Origin: Nitrosospira sp.
GTDB taxonomy: Bacteria > Pseudomonadota > Gammaproteobacteria > Burkholderiales > Nitrosomonadaceae
Assembly (NCBI GenBank): GCA_030453055.1
Contig: JAKDLC010000026.1
Location: 1-13,158, forward strand
Length of the DNA stretch: 13,158 nt
Direction: 5' to 3'
How positions within the stretch are numbered: the first letter of the stretch is position 1; the number at the start of each line of letters is the position of its first letter. A model generated the notes under the pieces. The model saw only the letters and a list, made by a program, of their open reading frames with translations, made no database searches and was not told the DNA's origin. The position numbers and the translations under genes were made by a program. Positions 1 to 7,063 of this stretch are shown in pieces.

Positions 1-370
1 TTATTCATTTGAATCGGTTTTTTAACGATATCTCTGACTCACTACACTAGAATCCCGTATTCTAAGTTTAGTCACGATTCCTGAAAATACAAGGAATTCC
101 GCGGCGCGCGAATTGCGCCACATTATTGCCGCTTATCGCTGGTGGAGGCAAACGCCGGAAAAAAATAAAGACAACTGGATTTTGCCATGGACGTAATGTC
201 CAAAGGTGCTCTTACTGTGTTAATGGGGCAGAACCGGATTGACTAATCAAGGAACCGATGTATGATGAAATCAGGACGGAAGAAGGTAGGAGATATGTCA
301 GGAGTGGCTTTAACCGTGGGGGGTCAGCGTGTGCCCTATATAACACGCGCAATACAGGAAGGGGGTTTTA
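1..370. other. gene-free left edge and leader of first gene
   Basis: I see no convincing gene in this stretch. Its left part is AT-rich with stops in all frames. It holds a good sigma-70 promoter (239-266). Downstream is a leader of about 98 bases ending in a purine-rich ribosome binding site (GGAAGGGGG at 357-365) just before the ATG at 371. The leader contains a 6-bp inverted repeat, GCGTGT (327-332) and ACACGC (343-348), whose AT-rich loop includes TATATA. This could be a weak hairpin near the ribosome binding site. Confidence 0.5.
239..266 (+). promoter_or_regulatory. sigma-70-type promoter of the left operon
   Basis: TTGACT (239-244) and TATGAT (261-266) are separated by 16 bases, close to the sigma-70 consensus. 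Transcription would start near 273, giving a leader of about 98 bases to the ATG at 371. It probably drives the first small gene and possibly the whole left operon. Confidence 0.6.
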
Positions 371-802
371 ATGGCCTACGATATTCAACAGGTAGTCAAT
401 ATGTCTCAAGCCGAGCTCGACCGGTTGTTTTCCGCCAGTGAGCCCGGTGACATTCCCAATGGTGAAGCAAATGGTACGGCCATTATCGCGCTTGGAACTC
501 CCTACAGCTACGCTGTCTCGCAGATAATCAGTTACTTCGCCTGGCAGGGCAAGATATTCGACGCCAAGAGCGGCACGTTGAAGAATGAGATCACACCCTT
601 CGGCCTTCGCGCTATCATCGCCAAGGTCTACAAGGCCGACAGCTGGTTCGACCAGAAGCCGTGCATCGTCCTCGACTATTCCGAAACCTCGATGGTTGCG
701 CACTGGATACGCGACGAAATCCGCCTGGTTGCAGACAAGCAATATTTGGGTAAGGTGTACTGGGGCAAGAAACACCTTATCGATTTCTTTTTGCAGTTCT
801 GA
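371..802 (+). CDS. small protein of unknown function, paralogue of the next gene
   Basis: A 143-residue protein with no signal peptide or membrane segment. I do not recognise a named family. It is clearly a paralogue of the protein at 1117-1572. Both share PGDIP near residue 25, GTAI, AWQGKxFD, ITPFGL, AKVY-x-x-SW, DYS-x-TS-x-VA and IRDEIR, and end with YLGKV-x-WGK followed by a hydrophobic DF. The pattern of short strands with Trp and Gly suggests a small beta-rich fold (inference). The ATG follows a strong purine-rich ribosome binding site and a sigma-70 promoter. Because it sits upstream of heme enzymes, it may bind their substrate or product or act as an accessory factor, but nothing in the sequence proves this. 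Codons end in C or G noticeably more often than in its paralogue. Confidence 0.85.
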   Translation: MAYDIQQVVNMSQAELDRLFSASEPGDIPNGEANGTAIIALGTPYSYAVSQIISYFAWQGKIFDAKSGTLKNEITPFGLRAIIAKVYKADSWFDQKPCIVLDYSETSMVAHWIRDEIRLVADKQYLGKVYWGKKHLIDFFLQF

Positions 803-1116
803 GAGATTCCGCCGGCGCTCAGAAGATCAAAATTCCCGCCAAAATACTTTTGGACGGTTAGCCGACGGTTGCGTAGGTATTTCTGCAACCACTTCACTTG
901 GAACTCATCGTTATCTTTGGGCGCCGCGCCGAGCAACCCCAGGGCGGAATCAATGATCACCGGGGTATGAGTCGCGGCTGCCCGCGCCCCGTTCCCTTAT
1001 TGCGCGCGGTACGCCGTACTTCTTCTGGCTTCATCCTCGCATATCATGGGTTTTCTTGCTATAAATCAAGTGTCGCGGGGCATTTGGTTTACTTGTTTTA
1101 ACAAGGAGCAACTAAA
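803..1116. other. intergenic region between the two paralogues
   Basis: This 314-base gap separates the two paralogous small genes. No GC-rich hairpin followed by a T run is visible. The minus strand is open from about 996 leftwards into the 3' end of the first gene (to 676). Its translation between 996 and about 803 (for example KWLQKYLRNRR, LTVQKYFGG) looks more protein-like than random, but it has no clear start with a ribosome binding site. It could be a decayed gene fragment. An extended -10 element lies near 1057-1065. Confidence 0.35.
1057..1065 (+). promoter_or_regulatory. possible extended -10 promoter of the second paralogue
   Basis: TGCTATAAA has the TGn extension plus TATAAA expected of an extended -10 element. 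No good -35 box lies 17 bases upstream. It would start transcription near 1072, about 45 bases before the ATG at 1117, so the second paralogue and downstream genes may have their own promoter. Confidence 0.3.
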
Positions 1117-1572
1117 ATGAACGATACGGTAAGAACCTGGTTGGGTAAAACACGCGAAGAGTTGGATGAAATCTATCGTAACGGCAAACCGGGAGACATT
1201 CCGGTTGGTGATACGCGCGGCACAGCGATTCTGGCAGGGTCAATCTTCTCGAAAACGGTAGCTGCCCTCGCACGTCTCCTTGCTTGGCAAGGTAAAGTAT
1301 TTGATCTCTTTTGCCCCGGTAGCCAGGCTGGTATTCTTGTCAACAAAATTACGCCATTTGGTCTGACATTCATTGTCGCGAAAGTATATCGTGACAAAAG
1401 CTGGCTCGACGGGAAGGATACCATTGTCATCGATTATTCTAAAACTTCATTTGTCGCCAAAGTGATTCGCGATGAAATTCGTGAAATCGAACCCGGTGTT
1501 TATCTCGGGAAGGTGTGGTGGGGTAAGACGCGCGTCCTGGATTTTGCTCTGACCAAACAAGAAGTCGTATAA
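1117..1572 (+). CDS. small protein of unknown function, second paralogue
   Basis: A 151-residue protein, paralogous to the product of 371-802 along its full length. It carries PGDIP, GTAI, AWQGKVFD, ITPFGL, AKVYRDKSW, DYSKTS, IRDEIR and YLGKVWWGK. It has about five extra residues (around 66-76) after the AWQGK motif and a longer C-terminus. The start is well supported: AAGGAG at 1103-1108, eight bases before the ATG. No signal peptide or membrane helix is seen. Only 23 bases separate it from the preferred start of the next gene, so it is probably co-transcribed with the membrane protein, the DyP and the catalase-like gene. Its biochemical role is unknown. An accessory or lipid/peroxide-binding role is inference from context only. 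Confidence 0.88.
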   Translation: MNDTVRTWLGKTREELDEIYRNGKPGDIPVGDTRGTAILAGSIFSKTVAALARLLAWQGKVFDLFCPGSQAGILVNKITPFGLTFIVAKVYRDKSWLDGKDTIVIDYSKTSFVAKVIRDEIREIEPGVYLGKVWWGKTRVLDFALTKQEVV

Positions 1573-1595
1573 ATGTCTACGTGAGATGGAAGACT

Positions 1596-2900
1596 ATGAC
1601 ACCCCAATCTAGCTTCATGATTGCTGCGACTGTACGTGTCGGGCAGTTGGAAAACCTGCGCGCCCTATTGGCCTCGATGAATAAAATACCTGGTCATGCA
1701 GACTCCGATAATGGGCTGATTTCATTCAGGAAGTTTGATCGATTGCATTTTGCGCGTTTTGTAATCATAGAAGCAAAAACCGCACAGGAAATCAAAGAAT
1801 TTGGTGTGACGCCAAGAGCGTGGCCACCCACGCTTGCCTTTCTTGGCGACATCGATGGAGACATCCAACCTTTTTTAGTAGAACTTGTGGAGCATGCAGA
1901 ATCAGGTCTGAAAAAAATCTTTTCTCATTGCGAAGGGTTTTCCGAGGAAGATCAAAATCTTCTGCAATGGATGAAAGCGCACAATATAAATGCCAACGTT
2001 GATTATGTTAACTGGATTGGTCGAACGGTCAGGCAGATCCGTGAAGAAGCGGCGCTACATCGAAGTTTGTCTACCTGTTTACAGAGAATCGCTGACGATG
2101 TTGGCCGGGAGAACGTCCTGGTTTTACGGCAGAAGCTATTGTCTTATGTCGAAATGGAGAAATATGAGGGCAGGCTTACGTTATCCCCACCAGAGCCCAC
2201 GCCCACTGAATGGAAAGTCCGCAATCTTCTCCATAAGATCGGGGTGCCGTTGATCATACTTCTCTTATCCCCGCTATTATTGGTTATCGCACCTTTCTTT
2301 GCGCTACGTTTGAGAATGCTGGAACGTTCTGACCCTGAGCTCTTTATCCGCCCTGATCGTGAACATTTAACGGAACTTACCGTGCAGGAAGATTGGGATG
2401 TCAGTAATCAGTATAGTGTGTTCGGTGATGTGAAACCCGGTCTGTTCCGCTTGCTGACTTTCAAATTCATACTCTTGCTGACCGACTATTTTGCCAGGCA
2501 CCTATACAACCGCGGATTTCTCGCTCGAATAAAAACGATTCATTTTGCCCGTTGGGTGTTCATGGATAATAACCATAGAATTTTTTTCGCCAGTAATTAT
2601 GATGGCAGCCATGAAAGCTATATGGACGACTTTATCAATAAGGTCGGCTGGGGCCTGAATCTTACCTTCAGTAATGCTGCCGGTTACCCTACCACGAGGT
2701 GGATCATCAAGGAAGGCGCACAACGGGAGCATGCATTCAAATACACGCAAAGGCGGCATCAAATACCCACTGACACTTGGTATAAGGCCTATCCCGGATT
2801 AACGGCCGTTGATTTGGCGCGTAATAGTCGTATTCGGCAAGGCGTGGAAATTCGGCAATCCAATGATGCGGAACTCCGTGAATGGCTCAGCCTGATCTGA
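1596..2900 (+). CDS. membrane-anchored protein of unknown function with internal duplication
   Basis: A 434-residue protein from the ATG at 1596, which follows a GGAAG. An in-frame GTG at 1581 would add five residues but lacks a ribosome binding site. A strongly hydrophobic stretch at about residues 217-238 (PLIILLLSPLLLVIAPFFAL) should cross or anchor in the membrane. On each side lies a similar module. HFARFV (about 51-56) is followed by LAFLGDIDGD, and HFARWV (about 316-321) is followed by IFFASNYDGS; both are followed by a helical stretch. This suggests a duplicated ferredoxin-like (alpha+beta) domain, a fold class that also occurs in DyP peroxidases (inference). No heme or metal motif is recognisable. 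The gene is 15 bases upstream of the DyP gene, so a role as membrane partner of the DyP or catalase-like enzyme is plausible. Confidence 0.85.
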   Translation: MTPQSSFMIAATVRVGQLENLRALLASMNKIPGHADSDNGLISFRKFDRLHFARFVIIEAKTAQEIKEFGVTPRAWPPTLAFLGDIDGDIQPFLVELVEHAESGLKKIFSHCEGFSEEDQNLLQWMKAHNINANVDYVNWIGRTVRQIREEAALHRSLSTCLQRIADDVGRENVLVLRQKLLSYVEMEKYEGRLTLSPPEPTPTEWKVRNLLHKIGVPLIILLLSPLLLVIAPFFALRLRMLERSDPELFIRPDREHLTELTVQEDWDVSNQYSVFGDVKPGLFRLLTFKFILLLTDYFARHLYNRGFLARIKTIHFARWVFMDNNHRIFFASNYDGSHESYMDDFINKVGWGLNLTFSNAAGYPTTRWIIKEGAQREHAFKYTQRRHQIPTDTWYKAYPGLTAVDLARNSRIRQGVEIRQSNDAELREWLSLI

Positions 2901-2915
2901 GCAGGGAGTAGGGAA

Positions 2916-4430
2916 ATGAAAAAATCAAGCGACTTTCAATTCGATGATTTGCAGGGATTGCTACGCTTTGGTTATGGGAAATTAACCGATACCTGTTTTA
3001 TGTTGCTGAATATTGCAAATGTCGATCTGGCAAAAAAATGGCTGGATACGGCGCCGATCAACGGCGCCATTACGCAGGATCCTCCGCCGGATACGGCGCT
3101 GCAGATTGCTTTTTCCGTAGAAGGTCTGCGCGCACTGGGGCTAAAAGAATCGGTTGTCGATGGCTTCTCCGATGAGTTCATCGTTGGTATGGCGGGAGAT
3201 GAAAGCCGCTCTCGCCGCTTGGGCGACATCGGCGGCGATGCGCCGCAACGGTGGAAGTGGGGAGGCGATGCGGCGAAAGCGCCGCATGTTTTGTTACTGC
3301 TTTATGCCAGAAAAGGGCATATCAAAGCCTGGCGAAAAACCGTAGAAAGCGAACATTTCTCAAGGGCGTTTCAGCTGCTGGAAGAATTGCCCACACTTTA
3401 TATTGGCGACATTGAACCTTTCGGATTCGAAGACAGCATCAGCCAGCCAACCATTGACTGGATGCAACGACAAAGCACGGATGTCCATGAACGCGATCGT
3501 TTTTCCAACTTGCTGGCCGTTGGGGAGATGGTGCTTGGCTATCCCAATGAATATGGGCAATACACCGCACGGCCGCTCATCGATCCCGAGAAAGACAAAC
3601 TTGCAACCTTGCTGCCCAGTGCCCAGGATGACCCCGCACTGAAGGATTTTGGTCGTAATGGAACGTACCTGGTGCTTCGGCAACTGAGTCAGGATGTTCC
3701 GGGCTTCTGGCAGTTTCTTGACGAGGTGTCGGATCACGTGCCGCAGAAACGCGAACAACTGGCCGCCGCGATGGTGGGTAGAGAACGCAATGGTACGCCT
3801 TTGATTGCGGAACGCATTCCAGGTATCCCGCGCAAAGATCACAGGAACGAATTTACCTACGATCAAGACCCAAATGGGAACCATTGTCCGCTCGGTGCGC
3901 ATATCCGCCGATCCAACCCACGTACAGGCGATTTGCCGTCGGACGCAAACGGCTTTATCAGCCGGTCGATTAAAATATTAGGTTTTGGTCAAAGGCCGGA
4001 TGAGGACCTGGTTGCCTCTTCCCGTTTTCATCGTTTGCTGCGACGTGGCCGCACTTATGGACCAGCGCTTGCACCGAAAGATGCCATCAAACCGGATGCG
4101 CCTGCCGCAGAACGGGGTATACAGTTTATCTGCCTGGTGGCCAACATATCGCGGCAGTTCGAATTTGTTCAGAATGCCTGGATCATGAATAGTAAATTCA
4201 ATGGAGTGCAAGAGGAAAGAGATCCATTGCTGGGGAATCGCGAACCGTTGATGAGTGGTGAAAGCACTGATCATTTCAATCATCCCGATCAGTCCGGACC
4301 GATGCGGAAAACCTGTCACTTGCCGCAGTTCATTACCACCCTTGGCGGCGGATATTTTTTTATGCCCGGGTTGCGCGCGCTGAAGTACATTTCGGCCTTA
4401 CCTGCTAACGGGACGGATAGCTCATCATGA
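2916..4430 (+). CDS. DyP-type heme peroxidase
   Basis: A 504-residue dye-decolorizing-type peroxidase, a heme enzyme using peroxide as oxidant. The distal motif is at residues 169-178 (FGFEDSISQP), with the expected catalytic Asp at 173. The usual GXXDG ends here in Ser instead of Gly. CPLGAHIRRSNPR at 324-336 contains the probable proximal heme ligand His329. RRGRTYGP at 376-383 provides the conserved distal-side Arg. No Sec or Tat signal is present, so the enzyme is probably cytoplasmic or held to the membrane by the upstream gene product. The ribosome binding site GGGAG (2904-2908) lies seven bases from the ATG. The stop overlaps the start of the catalase-like gene by 4 bases (ATGA), so the two are translationally coupled. 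Family assignment is firm. Substrate is unknown; a lipid hydroperoxide is inference from the neighbours. Confidence 0.93.
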   Translation: MKKSSDFQFDDLQGLLRFGYGKLTDTCFMLLNIANVDLAKKWLDTAPINGAITQDPPPDTALQIAFSVEGLRALGLKESVVDGFSDEFIVGMAGDESRSRRLGDIGGDAPQRWKWGGDAAKAPHVLLLLYARKGHIKAWRKTVESEHFSRAFQLLEELPTLYIGDIEPFGFEDSISQPTIDWMQRQSTDVHERDRFSNLLAVGEMVLGYPNEYGQYTARPLIDPEKDKLATLLPSAQDDPALKDFGRNGTYLVLRQLSQDVPGFWQFLDEVSDHVPQKREQLAAAMVGRERNGTPLIAERIPGIPRKDHRNEFTYDQDPNGNHCPLGAHIRRSNPRTGDLPSDANGFISRSIKILGFGQRPDEDLVASSRFHRLLRRGRTYGPALAPKDAIKPDAPAAERGIQFICLVANISRQFEFVQNAWIMNSKFNGVQEERDPLLGNREPLMSGESTDHFNHPDQSGPMRKTCHLPQFITTLGGGYFFMPGLRALKYISALPANGTDSSS

Positions 4431-5632
4431 CAAAGATCAAGAATCGAATACTAAAAGCTATTCACAATTTTCTGATTATGCTGCTACGCATCGAGCGCCG
4501 GTTAGAACCCTGGTTTCGCCCACAATGGAACTATCTCTTTCGCGAACCCAGCGCGAAGGTTATCCAGTTCTTGATCAATCGGCGACGCAAGAACGAAGGC
4601 CTGCGACTGGCTGAAGAAAAATTCGACCCGGATGAAGAAGACAGCTTGAATGAAATTATCGATCTCATGATGGATCAGATGCGCGGGCGTTTCAAGCCGG
4701 GAGGGTATGAGCGGGGTGGCAATACAAAAACACACGGCATCGTGCGCGCTACGGTAACTATACGAGATGATTTGCCGGAACACTGTCGCAAAGGTGTTTT
4801 TGCCAATCCACGCAGTTATCCTGCCTATGTGCGCTATTCCGGACCAGGACCGAACGTGCCTGCTGATATCAATGATGTCGGTTTTATGAGCATGGCGGTG
4901 AAACTCATGGGTGTTCCGGGCGAAAAGCTCATGAGCGAGGAAAAATTTACGCAGGATTTTATAACAACCAGCGGCGGCGCGACGTTTGTCACACCCAACA
5001 CGCGGGAAAACGCCAAACTGCAATACTGGAGCCTGGTAGACATGACGCTTTATTATTTTATCAATCCGAAGGATTCCCACTTGCTGGACTTCTTCATGCA
5101 GAGTCTGTGGAATGAAACTCAGTATAACCCGTTGGGACGACGTTACTGGAGCTGCACTCCCTACCTGTTGGGTGAAGGACAGGCCATGATGTACTCATTC
5201 GTGCCAAAAACGTCAGAAGTTGAAACCCGTATTCCCGGTCTGCCATTTGGCACACCGCCTTTTAATTATCTGCGGGAGAACATGATCAAGACCTTGAGTG
5301 AGAAAGATGTCGAGTTTGATCTTATGATTCAACTACAGACGGATCCTCATTTAATGCCTATTGAAGATGGTTCGGTACGTTGGCCAGAAAAGCTTTCCCC
5401 GTTTATTCCTGCCGCCACAGTTCATATCCCGAAACAAAAGTTCGATTCCGAGGCGTACTTTGAGTTTGCCAAGCAACTGAAAATGAATCCTTGGCATTGC
5501 CTTCCTGAACATAGGCCATTAGGCAATCAAAATCGAGCACGCTTCAGAATGTATTATGAGTTATCCAACTTTCGGCAGGAGATGAATCAAACCACACATG
5601 TTGAACCAACCGGGGATGAAATATTCGATTAG
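4427..5632 (+). CDS. catalase-related heme protein (allene-oxide-synthase-like candidate)
   Basis: A 401-residue protein of the catalase-related superfamily, shorter than typical monofunctional catalases (about 480 or more). The distal heme His is His103 in the run TKTHGIVRATV. The preceding residue is Thr, as reported for coral allene oxide synthase, where catalases usually have Val. AYVRYS (133-138) matches the catalase segment after the distal helix. At the position of the catalase distal Asn the protein reads TTSGGATF (180-187), with no Asn. The C-terminal block NPWHCLPEHRPLGNQNRARF (354-373) plus RxxxY (Arg372 to Tyr376) supplies the probable proximal Tyr ligand. It overlaps the DyP gene by 4 bases. 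Loss of the distal Asn argues against an efficient H2O2 catalase. Fatty-acid hydroperoxide conversion is a plausible alternative given the lipoxygenase and COX-like genes nearby. Confidence 0.88.
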   Translation: MTKIKNRILKAIHNFLIMLLRIERRLEPWFRPQWNYLFREPSAKVIQFLINRRRKNEGLRLAEEKFDPDEEDSLNEIIDLMMDQMRGRFKPGGYERGGNTKTHGIVRATVTIRDDLPEHCRKGVFANPRSYPAYVRYSGPGPNVPADINDVGFMSMAVKLMGVPGEKLMSEEKFTQDFITTSGGATFVTPNTRENAKLQYWSLVDMTLYYFINPKDSHLLDFFMQSLWNETQYNPLGRRYWSCTPYLLGEGQAMMYSFVPKTSEVETRIPGLPFGTPPFNYLRENMIKTLSEKDVEFDLMIQLQTDPHLMPIEDGSVRWPEKLSPFIPAATVHIPKQKFDSEAYFEFAKQLKMNPWHCLPEHRPLGNQNRARFRMYYELSNFRQEMNQTTHVEPTGDEIFD

Positions 5633-5717
5633 TATTCTTTATCGCATCACAGTTTATTTCAAGGAAATATAACAGGGCTAATGATTGATTTGATCACCTC
5701 CCTCGGGTGGTAAATTT

Positions 5718-5734
5718 ACAGCCATGACGGCTGT
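5718..5734 (+). terminator. small hairpin after the left operon
   Basis: ACAGCC (5718-5723) and GGCTGT (5729-5734) form a perfect 6-bp stem with a 5-base loop, 86 bases past the catalase-like stop. No T run follows, so it is not a canonical intrinsic terminator. It could stabilise the 3' end of the mRNA. Confidence 0.3.
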
Positions 5735-5741
5735 GCCATTA

Positions 5742-5770
5742 TTGACGAAATGGGGGAAATCTATTATAAT
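5742..5770 (+). promoter_or_regulatory. near-consensus sigma-70 promoter of the STAS/PIN pair
   Basis: TTGACG (5742-5747) and a perfect TATAAT (5765-5770) are separated by 17 bases. This is one of the best promoter matches in the window. Transcription should start near 5777, leaving a leader of about 118 bases before the ATG at 5895. The AAAAGCTTTT palindrome (5774-5783) overlaps the start point. Confidence 0.75.
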
Positions 5771-5787
5771 TCAAAAGCTTTTTTTCG

Positions 5788-5815
5788 AGGGTAGTACGTT
5801 GATTCAAGTTACCCT
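5788..5815 (+). promoter_or_regulatory. inverted repeat in the STAS/PIN leader
   Basis: AGGGTA (5788-5793) and TACCCT (5810-5815) are complementary. The 16 bases between them contain a further TTGA/TCAA match. It lies just after the predicted transcription start, so it could be an operator for autoregulation or an mRNA hairpin. The ribosome binding site (GGGGGAG ending at 5886) is well downstream. Confidence 0.4.
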
Positions 5816-5894
5816 GCGCTGTGACGATAATTATTATTATTCGTTGTCCAATCAAGTAGATTCAGCGCCGTATTTTTGAGGGGGAGTAAGCGCC

Positions 5895-6248
5895 ATGCAA
5901 CATATTTCAGTTAAGGAGCTGGTCGGGGAGAACGCCATAACGCTGGATGATGGTGAGGCAATTTTTTTCCGAATTCATGATCCGCTGATACGCGGTGAAA
6001 TGGTGGAGCTGGATTTCGACGGCGTGGAGATTTTTGCTTCCCCCTTCTTCAACGCGGGCATTGGTCGTCTGTTGGCTGATGTTCATCCCGACAACCTGAA
6101 CGCCTGTCTGAAATTTCAGCATATGCCCGCGCTGGGGGACCGTTTGCTACGCCGCGTGATCGAGAATGCCAAGGAATACTACGCGGCCAACCAGGGGCAA
6201 CGTGAGGCAATCGATCACATTGTCCACGAAGCCGCAGTGTCAATGTAA
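5895..6248 (+). CDS. STAS-like (DUF4325-type) domain protein
   Basis: A 117-residue single-domain protein. After an N-terminal strand and helix it has the pattern VELDFDGVEIFASPFFNAG (residues 37-55). This is a hydrophobic strand ending in D-F-x-G-V, then Ser-Pro-Phe-x-x-x-G at the helix start, typical of the STAS-like DUF4325 family related to anti-sigma-factor antagonists. Such proteins usually act by protein-protein interaction or nucleotide-dependent switching, not catalysis (family knowledge). GGGGAG (5881-5886), eight bases before the ATG, is a strong ribosome binding site. The TAA stop shares one base with the next ATG (TAATG), so the two products are probably made together and may form a complex. 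The long leader and strong promoter suggest tight control. Confidence 0.78.
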   Translation: MQHISVKELVGENAITLDDGEAIFFRIHDPLIRGEMVELDFDGVEIFASPFFNAGIGRLLADVHPDNLNACLKFQHMPALGDRLLRRVIENAKEYYAANQGQREAIDHIVHEAAVSM

Positions 6249-6874
6249 TGCCTTTGGTTGTCCGTGCCCGGATCATTGACATCCGGGCGGACACCCCAAA
6301 AGCTACTGATCGCTTTTTAGTCGATACTAATGCGTGGTACTGGCTGTTTTACCCCAGGGTTTCGCAGGCACCTTCCTCGCCTTCACCGCATCAGCTTGCT
6401 GACTACCCCGCCTATATCAAGAAAGCCATAGCAAACAAAGCTGCCCTGCATCATTACGCACTCGCTTTTGCGGAATTGGCGCACAATATAGAAAAAGCTG
6501 AACGGGAGATATACGAGAACCAAGCTGCGAGGAAAATAAGGCCTAAAGAATTTCGTCACGACTACGTCAACCAACGCCGCAGGGTTATTGAACTTATTGC
6601 CGATACCTGGGCAGATGTGATGAGTGTGGGCACCTTGCTGGACATGAATCTGAGCGCACCCTTTGTACAATCGGCGCTGACGCTATATCCCTCTGTGGGC
6701 CTGGACGGCTACGATCTTTTTATGGCGGAGATGGCGCTTCAAAACGGCATTACCCAGATTATCACCGACGATGGCGATTATGCGACTGTGCCAGGACTGA
6801 TTATTTTTACCGCTAACCAGAATGTCATCCATGCTGCCAGGTCCGCCGGCCAACTGATCAATCGTCAAGGTTGA
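6248..6874 (+). CDS. PIN-domain protein (putative ribonuclease)
   Basis: A 208-residue protein with the acidic layout of PIN nucleases. FLVDTNAWYW (23-32) carries the first Asp (26) and Asn. AFAELAHN (73-80) has Glu76. LDGYDLFMAEMA (152-163) provides the third acidic pair. ITDDGDYATV (172-181) supplies Asp174/175 near the C-terminus, followed by the strand LIIFTAN. The middle section (about 50-125) is longer and more charged than in small VapC toxins. It has no ribosome binding site of its own and overlaps the STAS-like stop by one base, so translation is probably coupled. A toxin/antitoxin-like or defence role is inference. A housekeeping RNase is less likely because of the pairing. Confidence 0.75.
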   Translation: MPLVVRARIIDIRADTPKATDRFLVDTNAWYWLFYPRVSQAPSSPSPHQLADYPAYIKKAIANKAALHHYALAFAELAHNIEKAEREIYENQAARKIRPKEFRHDYVNQRRRVIELIADTWADVMSVGTLLDMNLSAPFVQSALTLYPSVGLDGYDLFMAEMALQNGITQIITDDGDYATVPGLIIFTANQNVIHAARSAGQLINRQG

Positions 6875-7021
6875 AGTTGGTAGTTCCGATATATCACAAG
6901 TGGCTTTGAAGTCGAGAGTTGACGCACTGTAGGCAAAAATATAACGTAACTTAACTACGCCACTCTTTCACAAAATCCCCCTACAAAACCAAATCCTGCG
7001 CAATCATCACGCGAATTTATG

Positions 7022-7035
7022 AAACATCCGGGTTA
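7022..7035. repeat. 14-bp direct repeat, left copy
   Basis: AAACATCCGGGTTA occurs here, 28 bases past the lipoxygenase stop, and again at 10408-10421, just upstream of the COX-like start. The copies bracket the whole two-gene minus-strand operon. The rest of the 6875-7063 convergent gap shows no clear terminator. Confidence 0.5.
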
Positions 7036-7063
7036 AAATTGATTTGCGTGTCACAGCCCCTCA

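Noticed and set aside
258..371. A 37-codon frame with a nearby AAGGAA, its stop overlapping the ATG at 371 (TAATG), and a second frame from 262 to about 441
   Set aside because: Their start codons fall in or beside the predicted -10 box (261-266), upstream of the expected transcription start, and the translations show no recognisable family.
1581..1595. Upstream GTG start for the membrane protein
   Set aside because: It has no ribosome binding site, while the ATG at 1596 follows GGAAG.
3360..3902. 180-codon open frame on the minus strand inside the DyP gene
   Set aside because: It lies wholly inside a gene with firm family motifs and has no recognisable product.
4502..5080. 192-codon open frame on the minus strand inside the catalase-like gene
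   Set aside because: It is antisense to the conserved heme-binding region of a real gene and has no family features.
5829..5842. AATTATTATTATT short repeat in the STAS/PIN leader
   Set aside because: A simple AT-rich repeat of this length is too short to be a microsatellite or a CRISPR-like signal.
6875..7063. Expected bidirectional terminator between the convergent PIN and lipoxygenase genes
   Set aside because: No stem of useful length with an adjacent T or A run could be found by eye.
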